DNA from: Sphingomonadaceae bacterium PASS1
Lineage (GTDB): Bacteria; Pseudomonadota; Alphaproteobacteria; Sphingomonadales; Sphingomonadaceae
DNA: 64,000 bases
NCBI GenBank assembly: GCA_002255985.1
Contig: NKIR01000013.1
Span: 1-64,000, forward strand
Direction of reading: 5' to 3'
In this document: positions 7,968-16,192 of the stretch, in pieces
Position numbering within the stretch: the first letter of the stretch is position 1
Layout of the letters: the number at the start of each line of letters is the position of its first letter
Notes under the pieces: model-generated
What the model was told of the DNA's origin: nothing
Databases searched by the model: none
The model's input: only the letters and a program-made list of their open reading frames with translations
Made by a program: the position numbers and the translations under genes

Positions 7968-8807
7968 ATGCTGCAGACCGGTTTCGTCCCACTAGATGTC
8001 CTCTTCGAGCGCGGCCCGGTATCGTTTGCCTTCAACTTTGGGCGCTATGTTTTGGCAGCCGGATTGGTCGCTCTTGTGGTCTTGCTGATGGCACGTTCGC
8101 ACCTTGCAGGGCGGCGTATCCAGTCGCGCGTGGCTACCTGGGCCGATCGCCGGCGCGAGGTGCTCCTGTCGATGCAGGCGGTTGCGGTCTACGCAGTGGT
8201 GGGCGTATTCATTTTCTGGGGCGTTAAGGAAGGCGTGCTCCAGCGGGTCAACGTGGCGTACAGCTGGCCCGCCTATCTCGGGCTGGCTGCTGCGATGATC
8301 GTAGCGCATGACGCCTATTTCTATTGGGTGCACCGCGCGATGCACCACCCGAAGCTGTTTAAGGTGTTCCACCGCGCTCATCACCGTTCGGTCACACCGA
8401 CGCCCTGGGCGGCCTACAGCTTCGCGATACCGGAGTCGCTGGTTATGGCGTTGTTCGTCCCACTATGGCTGCTGTTCATACCAACGCCCGGGAGCGTGAT
8501 CTTGGCCTGGCTCATGTTCCAGATCTTCCGCAACGCTATGGGACATGCCGGTTTCGAGTTGCACCCGCGCTGGTGGCTGTCGAGCGCGCTTACGCGCTGG
8601 ATCAACACCACGACGCATCATGACCTGCATCACAGCGGTGGGTTCAACAGAAACTACGGCCTCTATTTCACCTGGTGGGACAAGTGGATGGGCACCGAGC
8701 ATCCGCGCTATGCGGCGACATTCGCCGAGGTGACCAGCCGCAATTCGGACCCCAGCCCCAGCGACCCGGCTAAGGCTCCTAGCTTGGCGCCAAGCCGGTT
8801 GGCATGA
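7968..8807 (+). CDS. Sterol desaturase / fatty acid hydroxylase family membrane protein (279 aa)
   Basis: A diiron membrane hydroxylase. The three histidine clusters are all present: HRAMH (HX3H) after a hydrophobic segment ending DAYFYW, HRAHH (HX2HH) shortly after, and HHDLHH (HX2HH) near the C-terminus. Four or more hydrophobic segments flank them. I choose ATG 7968 because AAAGGA precedes it; the longer frame from 7866 has no ribosome site. Family members hydroxylate or desaturate lipids such as sterols, carotenoids or fatty acids. No lipid genes lie next to it, so the substrate is unknown. A second, distinct family member lies at 51307. Confidence 0.85.
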   Translation: MLQTGFVPLDVLFERGPVSFAFNFGRYVLAAGLVALVVLLMARSHLAGRRIQSRVATWADRRREVLLSMQAVAVYAVVGVFIFWGVKEGVLQRVNVAYSWPAYLGLAAAMIVAHDAYFYWVHRAMHHPKLFKVFHRAHHRSVTPTPWAAYSFAIPESLVMALFVPLWLLFIPTPGSVILAWLMFQIFRNAMGHAGFELHPRWWLSSALTRWINTTTHHDLHHSGGFNRNYGLYFTWWDKWMGTEHPRYAATFAEVTSRNSDPSPSDPAKAPSLAPSRLA

Positions 8808-9121
8808 ACCCGTTCAAACCCTAAGTCGGCGCTCCTACTTAAGCCATAGGGCGCGGGTTTGGCAGTTGGCTAAACGTCAGTTTGGCAAGGTGTCGGCCGC
8901 AAAGCAGACAGACCGCTTATGGGTCGTGAGCAGTCTGTCCGCTTTGCGCACTCATCTATCCGAAAGCAGACAGTCTGCTGCCGGGCCACTGTAGCCCCGC
9001 CATAGCCAAACGGTGCGACATCTGAGCGTCAATTTATCCTGGCCTATGCGTCCGACATCCTGTTTTGATGCTATTTTCTTCTACCCGACAAACGAAGTCG
9101 AAGACTTGTCTTCGACCACCT
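8808..9121. other. Gap with repeat copies
   Basis: No gene seen between the convergent hydroxylase and peptidase genes. Two or three tandem half-copies of the dispersed repeat occupy 8888-8990. Confidence 0.6.
8888..8990. repeat. Dispersed intergenic repeat, copies 3a/3b in tandem
   Basis: ccgcaaagcagacagaccgc, then cagtctgtccgctttgcgc, then ccgaaagcagacagtctgct followed by gccgggcc. Alternating aaagcagac and gtctg(t/c)..gcttt half-sites make self-complementary segments that could fold in RNA or DNA. Confidence 0.65.
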
Positions 9122-10738
9122 TTATTCCCCGGCTGCGCCAAAACCATTGTAAAGCGTGCCAAAAAAATCGCCCTTCTTCCAACGCGGCCGGTCGGTGGTA
9201 TCGGCGAGATCGCGGGCGATTGCGAGATTAAGGCCAACGAACTTTGTGGCTGCTCCCCAATTAAACGGGAGGTTCATATCATCCGACGGCTGATGGTAAT
9301 TTGTCTTCAGGAACTCTGCGCCAGCAATCTTCCCATTGCCACCCGGACCGGTCACGAGGAATACTGACGGAATTCCTTGCTGCACAAAGCGGTAATGGTC
9401 TGAGCGCGTAAATAAGCCCTCTTCCGGCTGTGGATCGGGCACAAGTGATATGCCCATAGAGGAGCCCGCACGTGCGACCGCGGGCCCAATGGAGGAGCGT
9501 TCCGCACCGAATGCAACTACATCGGTAAAGTCATAAGTGACGATGGGCATGTCAAGATTGACGTTGGCCACCAGGTTTGCCTTGGGCATTGTGGGGTTCT
9601 GCGCAAAATAGTCGGCGCCAACTAGGCCCTTTTCCTCTGCGGTCACTGCAAGAAACAGGATTGAACGCTTCGGCCGTGCTTTTAGATGTTTGAAGCCGTG
9701 CGCAACCTCAATCATCGACGCGATGCCCATGGCGTTGTCCATTGCACCGTTACAGATCGTGTCACCCTTAACTTCGGGGCAGATACCTGTGTGATCAAGG
9801 TGACCCGATAGAACGATGACTTGGTCCTTCAGTTTGGGATCCGCGCCCTCTAATAGGCCGGCAACATTGCTGCTCATAACCTCTTTAATCTCGGTCTTGA
9901 TAGCAACGCTCGCCCGGGTCGCCATAGCCATGCGCTTAGGATTGCTAGCCTTGCTCTCAGATGCTGCAAAGACAGCGTCGGCGCCGCCGGGTATTTCAGC
10001 GAACAATTTTGCGGCTCCAACTAGGCTAACAGATGCAACCACAGGCGCTGCGCCACCAGGATAGGCGGGGATACCATTCGCGTCCGCCCAAGTTGCACCA
10101 AGATAACGCCAGTTGCGGACACGCCGCGTGAAGGTGGAAACCTTTTCGCGGGTAGGGGTGTCAACGAGAATGATACCGACAGCGCCGCGCTTTGCGGCCT
10201 GTTCGCGCTTGCTAACGGTGTTTGCGTAATGCGCGCGTTCTTCAGTGGGCAGAGTCGATGGGGCACCTGCCAGCAGCACAACTATTTTGCCTTTCACGTC
10301 GATGCCGGCATAATCATCGCGTTTGAAATTCGGCGCTACGACTCCGAAGCCTGCGAAAACCAGTGGCGCCTCTAGTGCGAGTTCGGCAGTCAGAGGGGTA
10401 GTTCCCGGCATGTAGTCTACGCCGAATTCAAGCCGTTTTTCTGTGGATCCATTTATCAGGGAAACGGATCCCTCATTCGCTGCACGAAACGTCACAAGCG
10501 GCACAGGCTGGATAAAACTATCTTTGGCTCCGGCAGGCTTCAAACCCATCGTTTCAAATTGGGCGGCAACATAGCGCGCGGCAATGTCGTATTCAGCCGT
10601 TCCGGCTTCGCGGCCCTTCATCTCGTCACTAGCAAGAAACCGTACATGCCCGCGCATCGCAGCTTCTTCTGGTTGCCATGTTTCAGCAGCTACAGGGGCC
10701 GACAGTGCACAAAGAACAAACACTGCAGTTCGAAACAT
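9122..10738 (-). CDS. Secreted M28-family metallopeptidase with PA domain (538 aa)
   Basis: The signal peptide MFRTAVFVLCALSAPVAAE leads into a mature enzyme. Residues about 100-270 contain a protease-associated insert (PLVFAGFGVVAPNFKRDDYA). The catalytic domain carries the M28 zinc ligands and base: GHLDHTG (His plus Asp), AMDNAMG (bridging Asp), TAEEKG (catalytic Glu and ligand Glu), NLDMP (Asp) and the late ligand in NYHQPSDD. All are present, so it should be an active di-zinc aminopeptidase or carboxypeptidase in the periplasm. I place the start at ATG 10738, which opens the signal peptide; a longer frame to 10810 has an unrelated hydrophilic lead. It stands alone. Confidence 0.9.
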   Translation of the reverse strand: MFRTAVFVLCALSAPVAAETWQPEEAAMRGHVRFLASDEMKGREAGTAEYDIAARYVAAQFETMGLKPAGAKDSFIQPVPLVTFRAANEGSVSLINGSTEKRLEFGVDYMPGTTPLTAELALEAPLVFAGFGVVAPNFKRDDYAGIDVKGKIVVLLAGAPSTLPTEERAHYANTVSKREQAAKRGAVGIILVDTPTREKVSTFTRRVRNWRYLGATWADANGIPAYPGGAAPVVASVSLVGAAKLFAEIPGGADAVFAASESKASNPKRMAMATRASVAIKTEIKEVMSSNVAGLLEGADPKLKDQVIVLSGHLDHTGICPEVKGDTICNGAMDNAMGIASMIEVAHGFKHLKARPKRSILFLAVTAEEKGLVGADYFAQNPTMPKANLVANVNLDMPIVTYDFTDVVAFGAERSSIGPAVARAGSSMGISLVPDPQPEEGLFTRSDHYRFVQQGIPSVFLVTGPGGNGKIAGAEFLKTNYHQPSDDMNLPFNWGAATKFVGLNLAIARDLADTTDRPRWKKGDFFGTLYNGFGAAGE

Positions 10739-11056
10739 AGCATATACTCCAAAAGTTTCAGGATGATCTATCGGTTTAAAATGCGGCGTGCAACAGTCAC
10801 TCTGCGCCAATGAAACGTTGGTGGCGATGGCTCAAAGAAAGCGCTGTGCGCAGGCCTCGTCGGCAGCTATTTGTCGAACAAAGTTTGTAACCGGACAGTC
10901 CGCTCAAGCCCAAAAAACACTCCTTAAATCACAACATCAAATCTGTGCCATTGGTGCTGACGGGGATCAGGAAGGAACGCCTTCACACTCCCAAGCCTTA
11001 TCGCGGAACGAGAACCAGCCCGCACAGCGTTTTTCCACTCTACATCCAAAGCTAGC
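10739..11056. other. Gap, nothing recognised
   Basis: Between the peptidase start and the VOC gene end I see no gene, RNA or clear repeat. It must contain the peptidase promoter near 10740-10820. Confidence 0.5.
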
Positions 11057-11464
11057 CTAATTGCTTTCCTTGAATTCAATGCCATTCCCCTCAGGGTCGG
11101 TAAGGTAGATGGAAAGGCCACGCCCTTGCGCGCCAAACCTAGGCTGCGGAGGATCAATGGCGATACCGAACGTTTCGAAATGCACCCTCAAGGCATCATA
11201 ATCGAATGGCGCAATGCGCAGGCATACATGATCAACATTCCTGCCTGGCCCTTCTGCTGGTGACACGCCTTTCGAACCAAGGGGGCCATCTATGCTGATG
11301 ATGTCAACCATGGCGTCTCCCGCCTCCAAGTGGGTAAGGCCCAAGTCGGGCCGATCCCACGCAAGCTTGCAACCGATCGCATTGACATAAAACGCAACAA
11401 GCTCGGCAGCGTTTACCGCGCGAATGACGACATGGTCGATTGTCTGGAGACTGAATGGCGGCAT
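11057..11464 (-). CDS. VOC/glyoxalase-superfamily protein (135 aa)
   Basis: One full vicinal-oxygen-chelate module pair: IDHVVIRAVNAAELVAFYVN at the start, GDAMVDIIS in the middle, NVDHVCLRIAPFDYDALRVH at the start of the second half, and LTDPEGNGIEFKE at the end. Likely metal ligands are His11, the His in VDHVC and the Glu in IEFKE. The family includes glyoxalase I, fosfomycin resistance proteins and dioxygenases; at this size glyoxalase-like or resistance-like roles are commonest. It is flanked by gaps on both sides with no operon partner, so the substrate is unknown. Confidence 0.85.
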   Translation of the reverse strand: MPPFSLQTIDHVVIRAVNAAELVAFYVNAIGCKLAWDRPDLGLTHLEAGDAMVDIISIDGPLGSKGVSPAEGPGRNVDHVCLRIAPFDYDALRVHFETFGIAIDPPQPRFGAQGRGLSIYLTDPEGNGIEFKESN

Positions 11465-11748
11465 TTACGATCCTGCTGGTTTCAGACGATTTATCACGGG
11501 CAGCTCCGTCGAACAACCTTCCACCAGCCCGCCTGCCGAAATCCAGCCCACACAGAGTTCAAACTGCTCGATAAGTTCTCAGGGATAGGTTAACCAAAAC
11601 GTCTGCTTTGCGCCCAGTTGCAGACATTCTCGATGCTGGTTGAAACAACTAAAAGCAGACACAATTTTATAAAGACAGATGACCGAAAGTGGGTGGATGC
11701 TTCTAGGCGGCTCTCAGTGATTATTTTCGAAAAGCCGTCCATTGTTCA
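11465..11748. other. Gap with one copy of the intergenic repeat
   Basis: No gene is supported. A dispersed repeat copy lies at 11598-11690; the rest is featureless. Confidence 0.55.
11598..11690. repeat. Dispersed intergenic repeat, copy 4
   Basis: Begins aacgtctgctttgcgccca (identical to copy 1 at 6765) and goes on gttgcagacattc, then an inverse half-site aaaagcagacacaa at about 11649 and gaccgaaagtgggtgga near 11682. The inward-facing half-sites make a loose inverted repeat of about 90 bp. Confidence 0.7.
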
Positions 11749-12543
11749 TCATGGTAGCTTGCGTTCGATTGCGCGGCGCAAATCATCTGGAATAGGCATT
11801 TGCTGAAACGCACTGACGTTCGACCGTCCAGTGTTGCCGATAGGAATACGTCCAGTCAGCGCACCTAGTGGCGCAAAAGCAAGCCTGACTAGCTGCCCCA
11901 TAACTTCACGCCAATCGCGCTGTTCGATTGCATATCTCAGCATTGCACGGTGATTGCCAAGATGAGGCCCAAGAAATGGCTGCGAGATGATATGTGCCCG
12001 TTCGAGTGCTCGCCATGCAGAGGCCCCATCGCCTTCTGAGCAGGCTTTCTCGAAGTCTAACATCTCATGTTTGATAAGACGGCGGGTATGCAACGTAGCC
12101 GCAAGCCCGCGCCAGCGTCGCTGCCGATGTCGGTAGAAAAGTTGCGCGAAGATCCAAACAAAAGGGGTCAGCACACCTGCCGAAATCTCGACTTCATCTC
12201 TGTAATCGGTGCCACCATCTGGATTTGGCGCAACCGTAATCCAATGATCCCATTTCCTGATCATCGCGCTGTGGCCGTCGTCGCGAAGGCGCTTGGGCCA
12301 TGTGCCGTTTTCAGGTTCGTGCAGCGAGGTTACAATCCATTGCGTTCCAAACGGCAGGAAACCGAAAAGGCGCAGTTTCATAAGATAGCGGCCACCATCT
12401 TTGAATGCGTTAAGTGGCTCTTTACCTACCGGCACAAACCGCATTAGCGGCCACGCAATGTGCATCAGTAAGGGCGCAGTCTGCACTTCCGCCCAGACAG
12501 CCTCGGTCGGAAGGTCTATTGTGGTTGAGATATCTACTTTCAC
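11749..12543 (-). CDS. Fusion of an SRPBCC lipid-binding-like domain and a DUF3703 domain (264 aa)
   Basis: Residues 1-150 resemble the SRPBCC/polyketide-cyclase fold (MKVDISTTIDLPTEAVWAEV, GGRYLMKLRLFGFLPFGTQW, GTDYRDEVEI). Residues about 160-264 match DUF3703 (ACSEGDGASAWRALERAHI, HRAMLRYAIEQRDWREVMGQ, GRIPIGNTGRSNVSAFQQMP). No signal peptide is present. The gene is read from a MerR-type metal-responsive-looking promoter (12612-12642), so the original role was probably part of a metal or stress response; that is inference from the promoter. DUF3703 proteins are usually separate small proteins, so the fusion is unusual. Function unknown. Confidence 0.8.
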   Translation of the reverse strand: MKVDISTTIDLPTEAVWAEVQTAPLLMHIAWPLMRFVPVGKEPLNAFKDGGRYLMKLRLFGFLPFGTQWIVTSLHEPENGTWPKRLRDDGHSAMIRKWDHWITVAPNPDGGTDYRDEVEISAGVLTPFVWIFAQLFYRHRQRRWRGLAATLHTRRLIKHEMLDFEKACSEGDGASAWRALERAHIISQPFLGPHLGNHRAMLRYAIEQRDWREVMGQLVRLAFAPLGALTGRIPIGNTGRSNVSAFQQMPIPDDLRRAIERKLP

Positions 12544-12611
12544 TGCGTCCTTCCAGTCATCTTGTGCTTGATAGACATTTTTTCCTTCCCGGCAGCTTTA
12601 GATCCGGGATC

Positions 12612-12642
12612 TATCTACACCCTGTAGCAACGATATGGTCAA
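12612..12642 (-). promoter_or_regulatory. MerR-type promoter with 19-bp spacer and dyad, driving the SRPBCC-DUF3703 gene
   Basis: On the minus strand the -35 TTGACC (12642-12637) and -10 TAGATA (12617-12612) are separated by exactly 19 bp. The spacer contains the sequence gctacagggtg. An over-long 19-bp spacer and a dyad with CTACAGGGT are the hallmarks of promoters controlled by MerR-family metal sensors (CueR, CadR, PbrR, ZntR). A short palindrome, ctaca-ccc-tgtag, lies at 12615-12627. Confidence 0.75.
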
Positions 12643-12645
12643 GCG

Positions 12646-12672
12646 ATGAAGATTGGTGAGCTGGCAAAGGAC
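12646..12672 (+). pseudogene. Remnant of a MerR-family regulator gene (first eight codons)
   Basis: Divergent from the MerR-type promoter, the ATG at 12646 opens MKIGELAK, the standard start of MerR regulators (expected to continue with a short linker and a TIRYYE motif). After eight codons the similarity ends, and the frame runs into the end of the beta-galactosidase gene, whose stop codon lies at 12673. The rest of the regulator is gone. It appears to have been cut by the event that brought in the galactoside locus. Confidence 0.7.
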
Positions 12673-14604
12673 TTAGTTGGCTTTGAGTATCGATACATCG
12701 GCCGAGGGAAGGGTTCTTCGGCCTAGCAGTAAATCCCCAGTTACGGTGTCCGGCAAGTGAACCGTTTCTTTGCTATAGTTGAAGATAAATGTCTTATTTC
12801 CAGCCCGACGCAGCCTGAGCCCTTCGGGCAAAGCGTGTGTGGCAAGGCCGGCGTCTTTGGCTGCGCGCGCTAGAACGGCGTGTGCAACTTCTTTGTTGGG
12901 CCAGGCCGACATATAGCGCACTTGCCTATGGCGCCAGCACGCAACCGTGCCGTCCGAAGCAATCATTTCAGGTTCGGCGGCAGTTTCAAGATGTTCCAGC
13001 CATCGCTCAATCTCCCAATCCTTGCCGGGATGTGTCAGGCCTGGACGCAGGCTTTCCACCCTTACGACCTTACCGGGGAACAGCGCTCGCAGGGGGCCGG
13101 GCGGCAGGCCATCGGAAATGGCAAAGTCGGCATCGCGGCTGCCGCTTCGCGGTCCGATTACAATTTGACCAGAAAACCGCTGTAGTTCCGCAACTAGGCA
13201 ATCAGGCACAATCGGCAGGCAAGGCAAGGCCACCAGAGCGTAGCCATCGAGAGGCCTGCCCGGAGGCACGATGTCGATATCGAGGCCCAGTTTTCGCAGT
13301 GCCGAATAGCAAGAAAAGGCGGCCCACAGCGCAGAGACGCCTTTACCTTGTGGTTGGATTTTGGTGACCCAGTCCGCATCATAAGCAAAAATGAGTGCAA
13401 CTTGCTTGGGCGGATCGCCGACTGGCCCGAGCATCGCGATATCACGGGCTGACTGTGCGGCTTCGGCAAGACCAAGGGCTGGTTCACTATCGGGCAGCAA
13501 AAGCCCTGCGTGATGTTGCTCCTGCGCTTGCGGGAACTGACGCCAGCGGAAATAGCTGACCAATTCAGCTCCATGTGCCATAGCCTCCAACGTCCATAGC
13601 CGAACCATGCCAGGCAGCGGGGCGGGATTATGGTTCGCCCAGTTAACGGGGCCAGGCTGCTGTTCCAGCACCGACCAGCGGCCGCTTGGCGTACAACCGC
13701 GGTAGAGATCATGATGGAAAGCAGCTATATCCGGGTGGCCCTGGCGGGCATATGCAAGTTTGTCGGCTTCGGTGAATGGAAAGCTGTCTAGGAAACCAAG
13801 CGGGTAGGAATCCCAGCCGACCACGTCCAAATCGGCCGCGATCGCGTGATGATCGAACTCGGTGAAGAAGCCCATGTAGTTGTGGACAACATCGCGGCCT
13901 GGCGAGAGTTCGCGAAGTATCTCAACCTGGCTGCGGTTGAAGGCCGCCACCTCATCCGAGGCGAAGCGACGGAAGGCCAGCCAGTGTGCTGGATTTGCCT
14001 CAGTCACCGTGAGACCGGGCAAATCGATCTCATCGAAGCTTCTGTACTCCATTGACCAGAAGACATTACCCCACGCGTGATTGAGGTTCATCGCTGTGCC
14101 ATAGCGGACCGCCAGCCATTCCCGGAAAGCCAGCCGCGCGGCGTCGGAAAAGCTTAGCACCGTATCGTGGCAACCATATTCGTTGTCAGTCTGCCAAGCT
14201 ACTACAGCCGGATGCTTGCCATAGCGGTTCGCTACCGCCCGAGTGATCCGTGCTGCTTCAGCGCGATAACCACGATGGCTGAAGCAATAGTGCCGCCGTG
14301 ATCCAAATATGCGAGCGTGTCCATGTTCATTGGTTGCTACCATGTCAGGCATCGCATCTACCAGCCACTTTGGCGGCGTTGCGGTCGGAGTGCCCAGAAT
14401 GACCTCTAGCCCAGCAGCATGGAGCGTTTCAATCGCACGATCGAGCCATCCCCAGTCGAATTGACCCGGATCGGGTTCGATCCTGCTCCATGCAAACTCC
14501 CCGATGCGCACTTGCGAAAGGCCGGTCTCGACCATACGGAGAGCGTCCTCGGCCCAGAGGTTTTCCGGCCAATGTTCGGGATAATAGCAGGTGCCTAATT
14601 TCAT
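12673..14604 (-). CDS. Beta-galactosidase, glycoside hydrolase family 42 (643 aa)
   Basis: Cytoplasmic retaining beta-galactosidase; no signal peptide. The (beta/alpha)8 domain covers about residues 1-370 and opens MKLGTCYYPEHWPENLWAED. The acid/base is Glu142 in WQTDNEYG and the nucleophile Glu314 in WSVLEQQPG, both present. A trimerisation domain (about 380-590, PKQVALIFAYDADW) and a small C-terminal beta domain follow; the length is normal for GH42. I choose ATG 14604 because the family starts there; the in-frame codon at 14640 adds 12 residues. GH42 enzymes act on short galactosides from plant material rather than lactose alone. The gene is divergent from the TetR regulator across a 154-bp intergenic region. 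Confidence 0.95.
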   Translation of the reverse strand: MKLGTCYYPEHWPENLWAEDALRMVETGLSQVRIGEFAWSRIEPDPGQFDWGWLDRAIETLHAAGLEVILGTPTATPPKWLVDAMPDMVATNEHGHARIFGSRRHYCFSHRGYRAEAARITRAVANRYGKHPAVVAWQTDNEYGCHDTVLSFSDAARLAFREWLAVRYGTAMNLNHAWGNVFWSMEYRSFDEIDLPGLTVTEANPAHWLAFRRFASDEVAAFNRSQVEILRELSPGRDVVHNYMGFFTEFDHHAIAADLDVVGWDSYPLGFLDSFPFTEADKLAYARQGHPDIAAFHHDLYRGCTPSGRWSVLEQQPGPVNWANHNPAPLPGMVRLWTLEAMAHGAELVSYFRWRQFPQAQEQHHAGLLLPDSEPALGLAEAAQSARDIAMLGPVGDPPKQVALIFAYDADWVTKIQPQGKGVSALWAAFSCYSALRKLGLDIDIVPPGRPLDGYALVALPCLPIVPDCLVAELQRFSGQIVIGPRSGSRDADFAISDGLPPGPLRALFPGKVVRVESLRPGLTHPGKDWEIERWLEHLETAAEPEMIASDGTVACWRHRQVRYMSAWPNKEVAHAVLARAAKDAGLATHALPEGLRLRRAGNKTFIFNYSKETVHLPDTVTGDLLLGRRTLPSADVSILKAN

Positions 14605-14758
14605 AATCGCCCTATTCAACCATTGCGAGGAAATTGACATCTATCTAACCTTGCCCTTTCTGCTTGTGACGGGCAAACCAGCCGGAACAGGCAAATAACG
14701 ATAAAGGTTCTCGCGATCGGGTTTGCCGGGTGTGAAAATTGTTAAAGGTTGCAACGCG
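14605..14758. promoter_or_regulatory. Divergent promoter region between GH42 and tetR
   Basis: Both genes must be transcribed outward from here, so a TetR operator is expected. The only longer inverted pair I see is ggcaaacc (14672-14679) and ggtttgcc (14720-14727), 40 bp apart. That spacing is too wide for one TetR dimer site but could serve looping. The operator assignment is weak. Confidence 0.4.
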
Positions 14759-15424
14759 ATGCCTGATGCCAAACGAAGTGCTCTGTCGAAGTCCCAGAAA
14801 CGGGTCCGCCTCGCCCCAAGCGAGCGACAGACGTTCATCCTTGATCATGTTGCAGAGATTGTTGCGCGCGATGGTGTTTCGGCCTTGTCGATGGATCGCA
14901 TCGGGCGCGAAGCGGGTATAAGCAAGTCTCTGGTCTACAATTATTTCCCCAATATAACTGATCTGCTGAGGCTTCTTCTGCAACGCGAGTGGAGGCGCTT
15001 GCGGCGACAACAGGTCGAAGCCGCTCAAAAAGCTAATACTTTCGAGGATTTGGTTCGTTCTGTTACACATGTTTACCTCAAATATATTGATGAGCGGGGT
15101 ATGTTGATCGAACGGTTGCAAGCCGAACCCTCAGTCTCTGCTATTCACGACCCCACAGAGTTCGGTCGCGACACCGCCGTTAGCTATCTGGCCGAAATTG
15201 TTGCCGAACATTTCAATTTACCTCCCGATATCGCCAGAGCAGCAACAGACATTAGCTTTGGTTTGCCGGCCGCTGCGGGTGCCTATTTGTTGCAACGCAA
15301 ACTCAGTCGAGAAGCGCTTGAAGACTTAACTGTCACCATGATCCTAGGGACGCTGACTGAGATCAAGCGTGAGCATACAAATCGGCACCAGCCGATCCGG
15401 CGTCAACAACCGGCATCAATCTGA
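14759..15424 (+). CDS. TetR-family transcriptional regulator (221 aa)
   Basis: The N-terminal helix-turn-helix lies at about residues 30-75 (LDHVAEIVARDGVSALSMDR, IGREAGISKSLVYNYFPNIT), the canonical TetR pattern ending in YNYF. The C-terminal ligand domain (about 80-205) includes the LERLQAEPSVSAIHDP-type region. I choose ATG 14759, preceded by AAAGG; the longer frame starts with TTG at 14723. It is divergent from the beta-galactosidase and convergent with the COQ4-family gene, overlapping its end by 9 bp, so it probably regulates the galactoside locus, with a metabolite of the substrate as ligand (inference). Confidence 0.9.
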   Translation: MPDAKRSALSKSQKRVRLAPSERQTFILDHVAEIVARDGVSALSMDRIGREAGISKSLVYNYFPNITDLLRLLLQREWRRLRRQQVEAAQKANTFEDLVRSVTHVYLKYIDERGMLIERLQAEPSVSAIHDPTEFGRDTAVSYLAEIVAEHFNLPPDIARAATDISFGLPAAAGAYLLQRKLSREALEDLTVTMILGTLTEIKREHTNRHQPIRRQQPASI

Positions 15425-16174
15425 GCGCTCAACTGACGGCTTTAGAAGTTCGGGCGTGCGTTTGGGCGGCGTATCCGCGATCGCAACGAGATCGCGCTGC
15501 AACCCAAATTCGGCGCGAATGTCATCCAAAGGTTCACCGAGACGATGCTCAAACTTCACGAACTGGACGCTGCGGGCGCGCCGGCCAAGAGCCCAACCAT
15601 CCGTGATCGCGTCCATCCCCGGCTTGATTAGGTAGGGGTCGACCAAAGTCATATGACTGGTCACAACGGCAATCCACATGGCAGCATAAGGATAGTCCAT
15701 CTGGGCAAGTTGGAATGCCTGAATTGCAAGCTCACCGAGTGGTGTAGCCGGATAGCCGGTCAGGACATGATGAAGATCATGTGTCTGAAAGCCACGTAAC
15801 ACCTTGTAAGCTAATGCCGGAGGCATGCGATCAATTTTACCGCTTTGCAGCAATTCATCATGCCTAGCGTGGTAACCAGCTGCCAAATGTTCAACCAGAT
15901 TGTTATCGACCATGAAGGCGCGGTAAGCATGGCCCAACGTACCTGGACCATAGCTGTCGAGCGAACCAATTCGAAAATCCGGCGCAAGCCATCCTTCCCG
16001 AGCCAGCGGTCCATGGTCCGGGTGATCGAGGATCGCCGCTTCGTACTTCGCAATCACATCAGCCGGAGCTGTTTCCCACCATTCGTTGAACAACCAGTCG
16101 ATCCCGTAGGTGTAGAAATTGTCGATGCTTTTGAGGAATTTTTCTCCGAAACTACGTTCGATCTGTGTCATCAT
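15416..16174 (-). CDS. COQ4-family protein (252 aa)
   Basis: Recognised by the exact COQ4 signature HDxxH-x11-E: His132-Asp133-Leu-His-His136 (FQTHDLHHVLTGYP) and Glu148 (PLGELAIQAF). Eukaryotic COQ4 is needed for coenzyme Q biosynthesis and has been linked to oxidative decarboxylation at ring carbon C1. Here it is not with ubiquinone genes but is the last gene of a catabolic operon (TBDR, esterase, SDR, symporter, VOC, hydrolase, SDR), so it may act on a quinone- or phenol-like substrate (inference). A second ORF-internal ATG gives nearly the same start. It overlaps the convergent tetR end by 9 bp. Confidence 0.85.
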   Translation of the reverse strand: MMTQIERSFGEKFLKSIDNFYTYGIDWLFNEWWETAPADVIAKYEAAILDHPDHGPLAREGWLAPDFRIGSLDSYGPGTLGHAYRAFMVDNNLVEHLAAGYHARHDELLQSGKIDRMPPALAYKVLRGFQTHDLHHVLTGYPATPLGELAIQAFQLAQMDYPYAAMWIAVVTSHMTLVDPYLIKPGMDAITDGWALGRRARSVQFVKFEHRLGEPLDDIRAEFGLQRDLVAIADTPPKRTPELLKPSVERSD

Positions 16175-16192
16175 GTCAGCCTCCTCTTCGGG

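Noticed and set aside
14672-14727. Inverted pair ggcaaacc / ggtttgcc as the TetR operator
   Set aside because: The 40-bp spacing is too wide for a standard TetR site; kept only as a weak note in the promoter entry.
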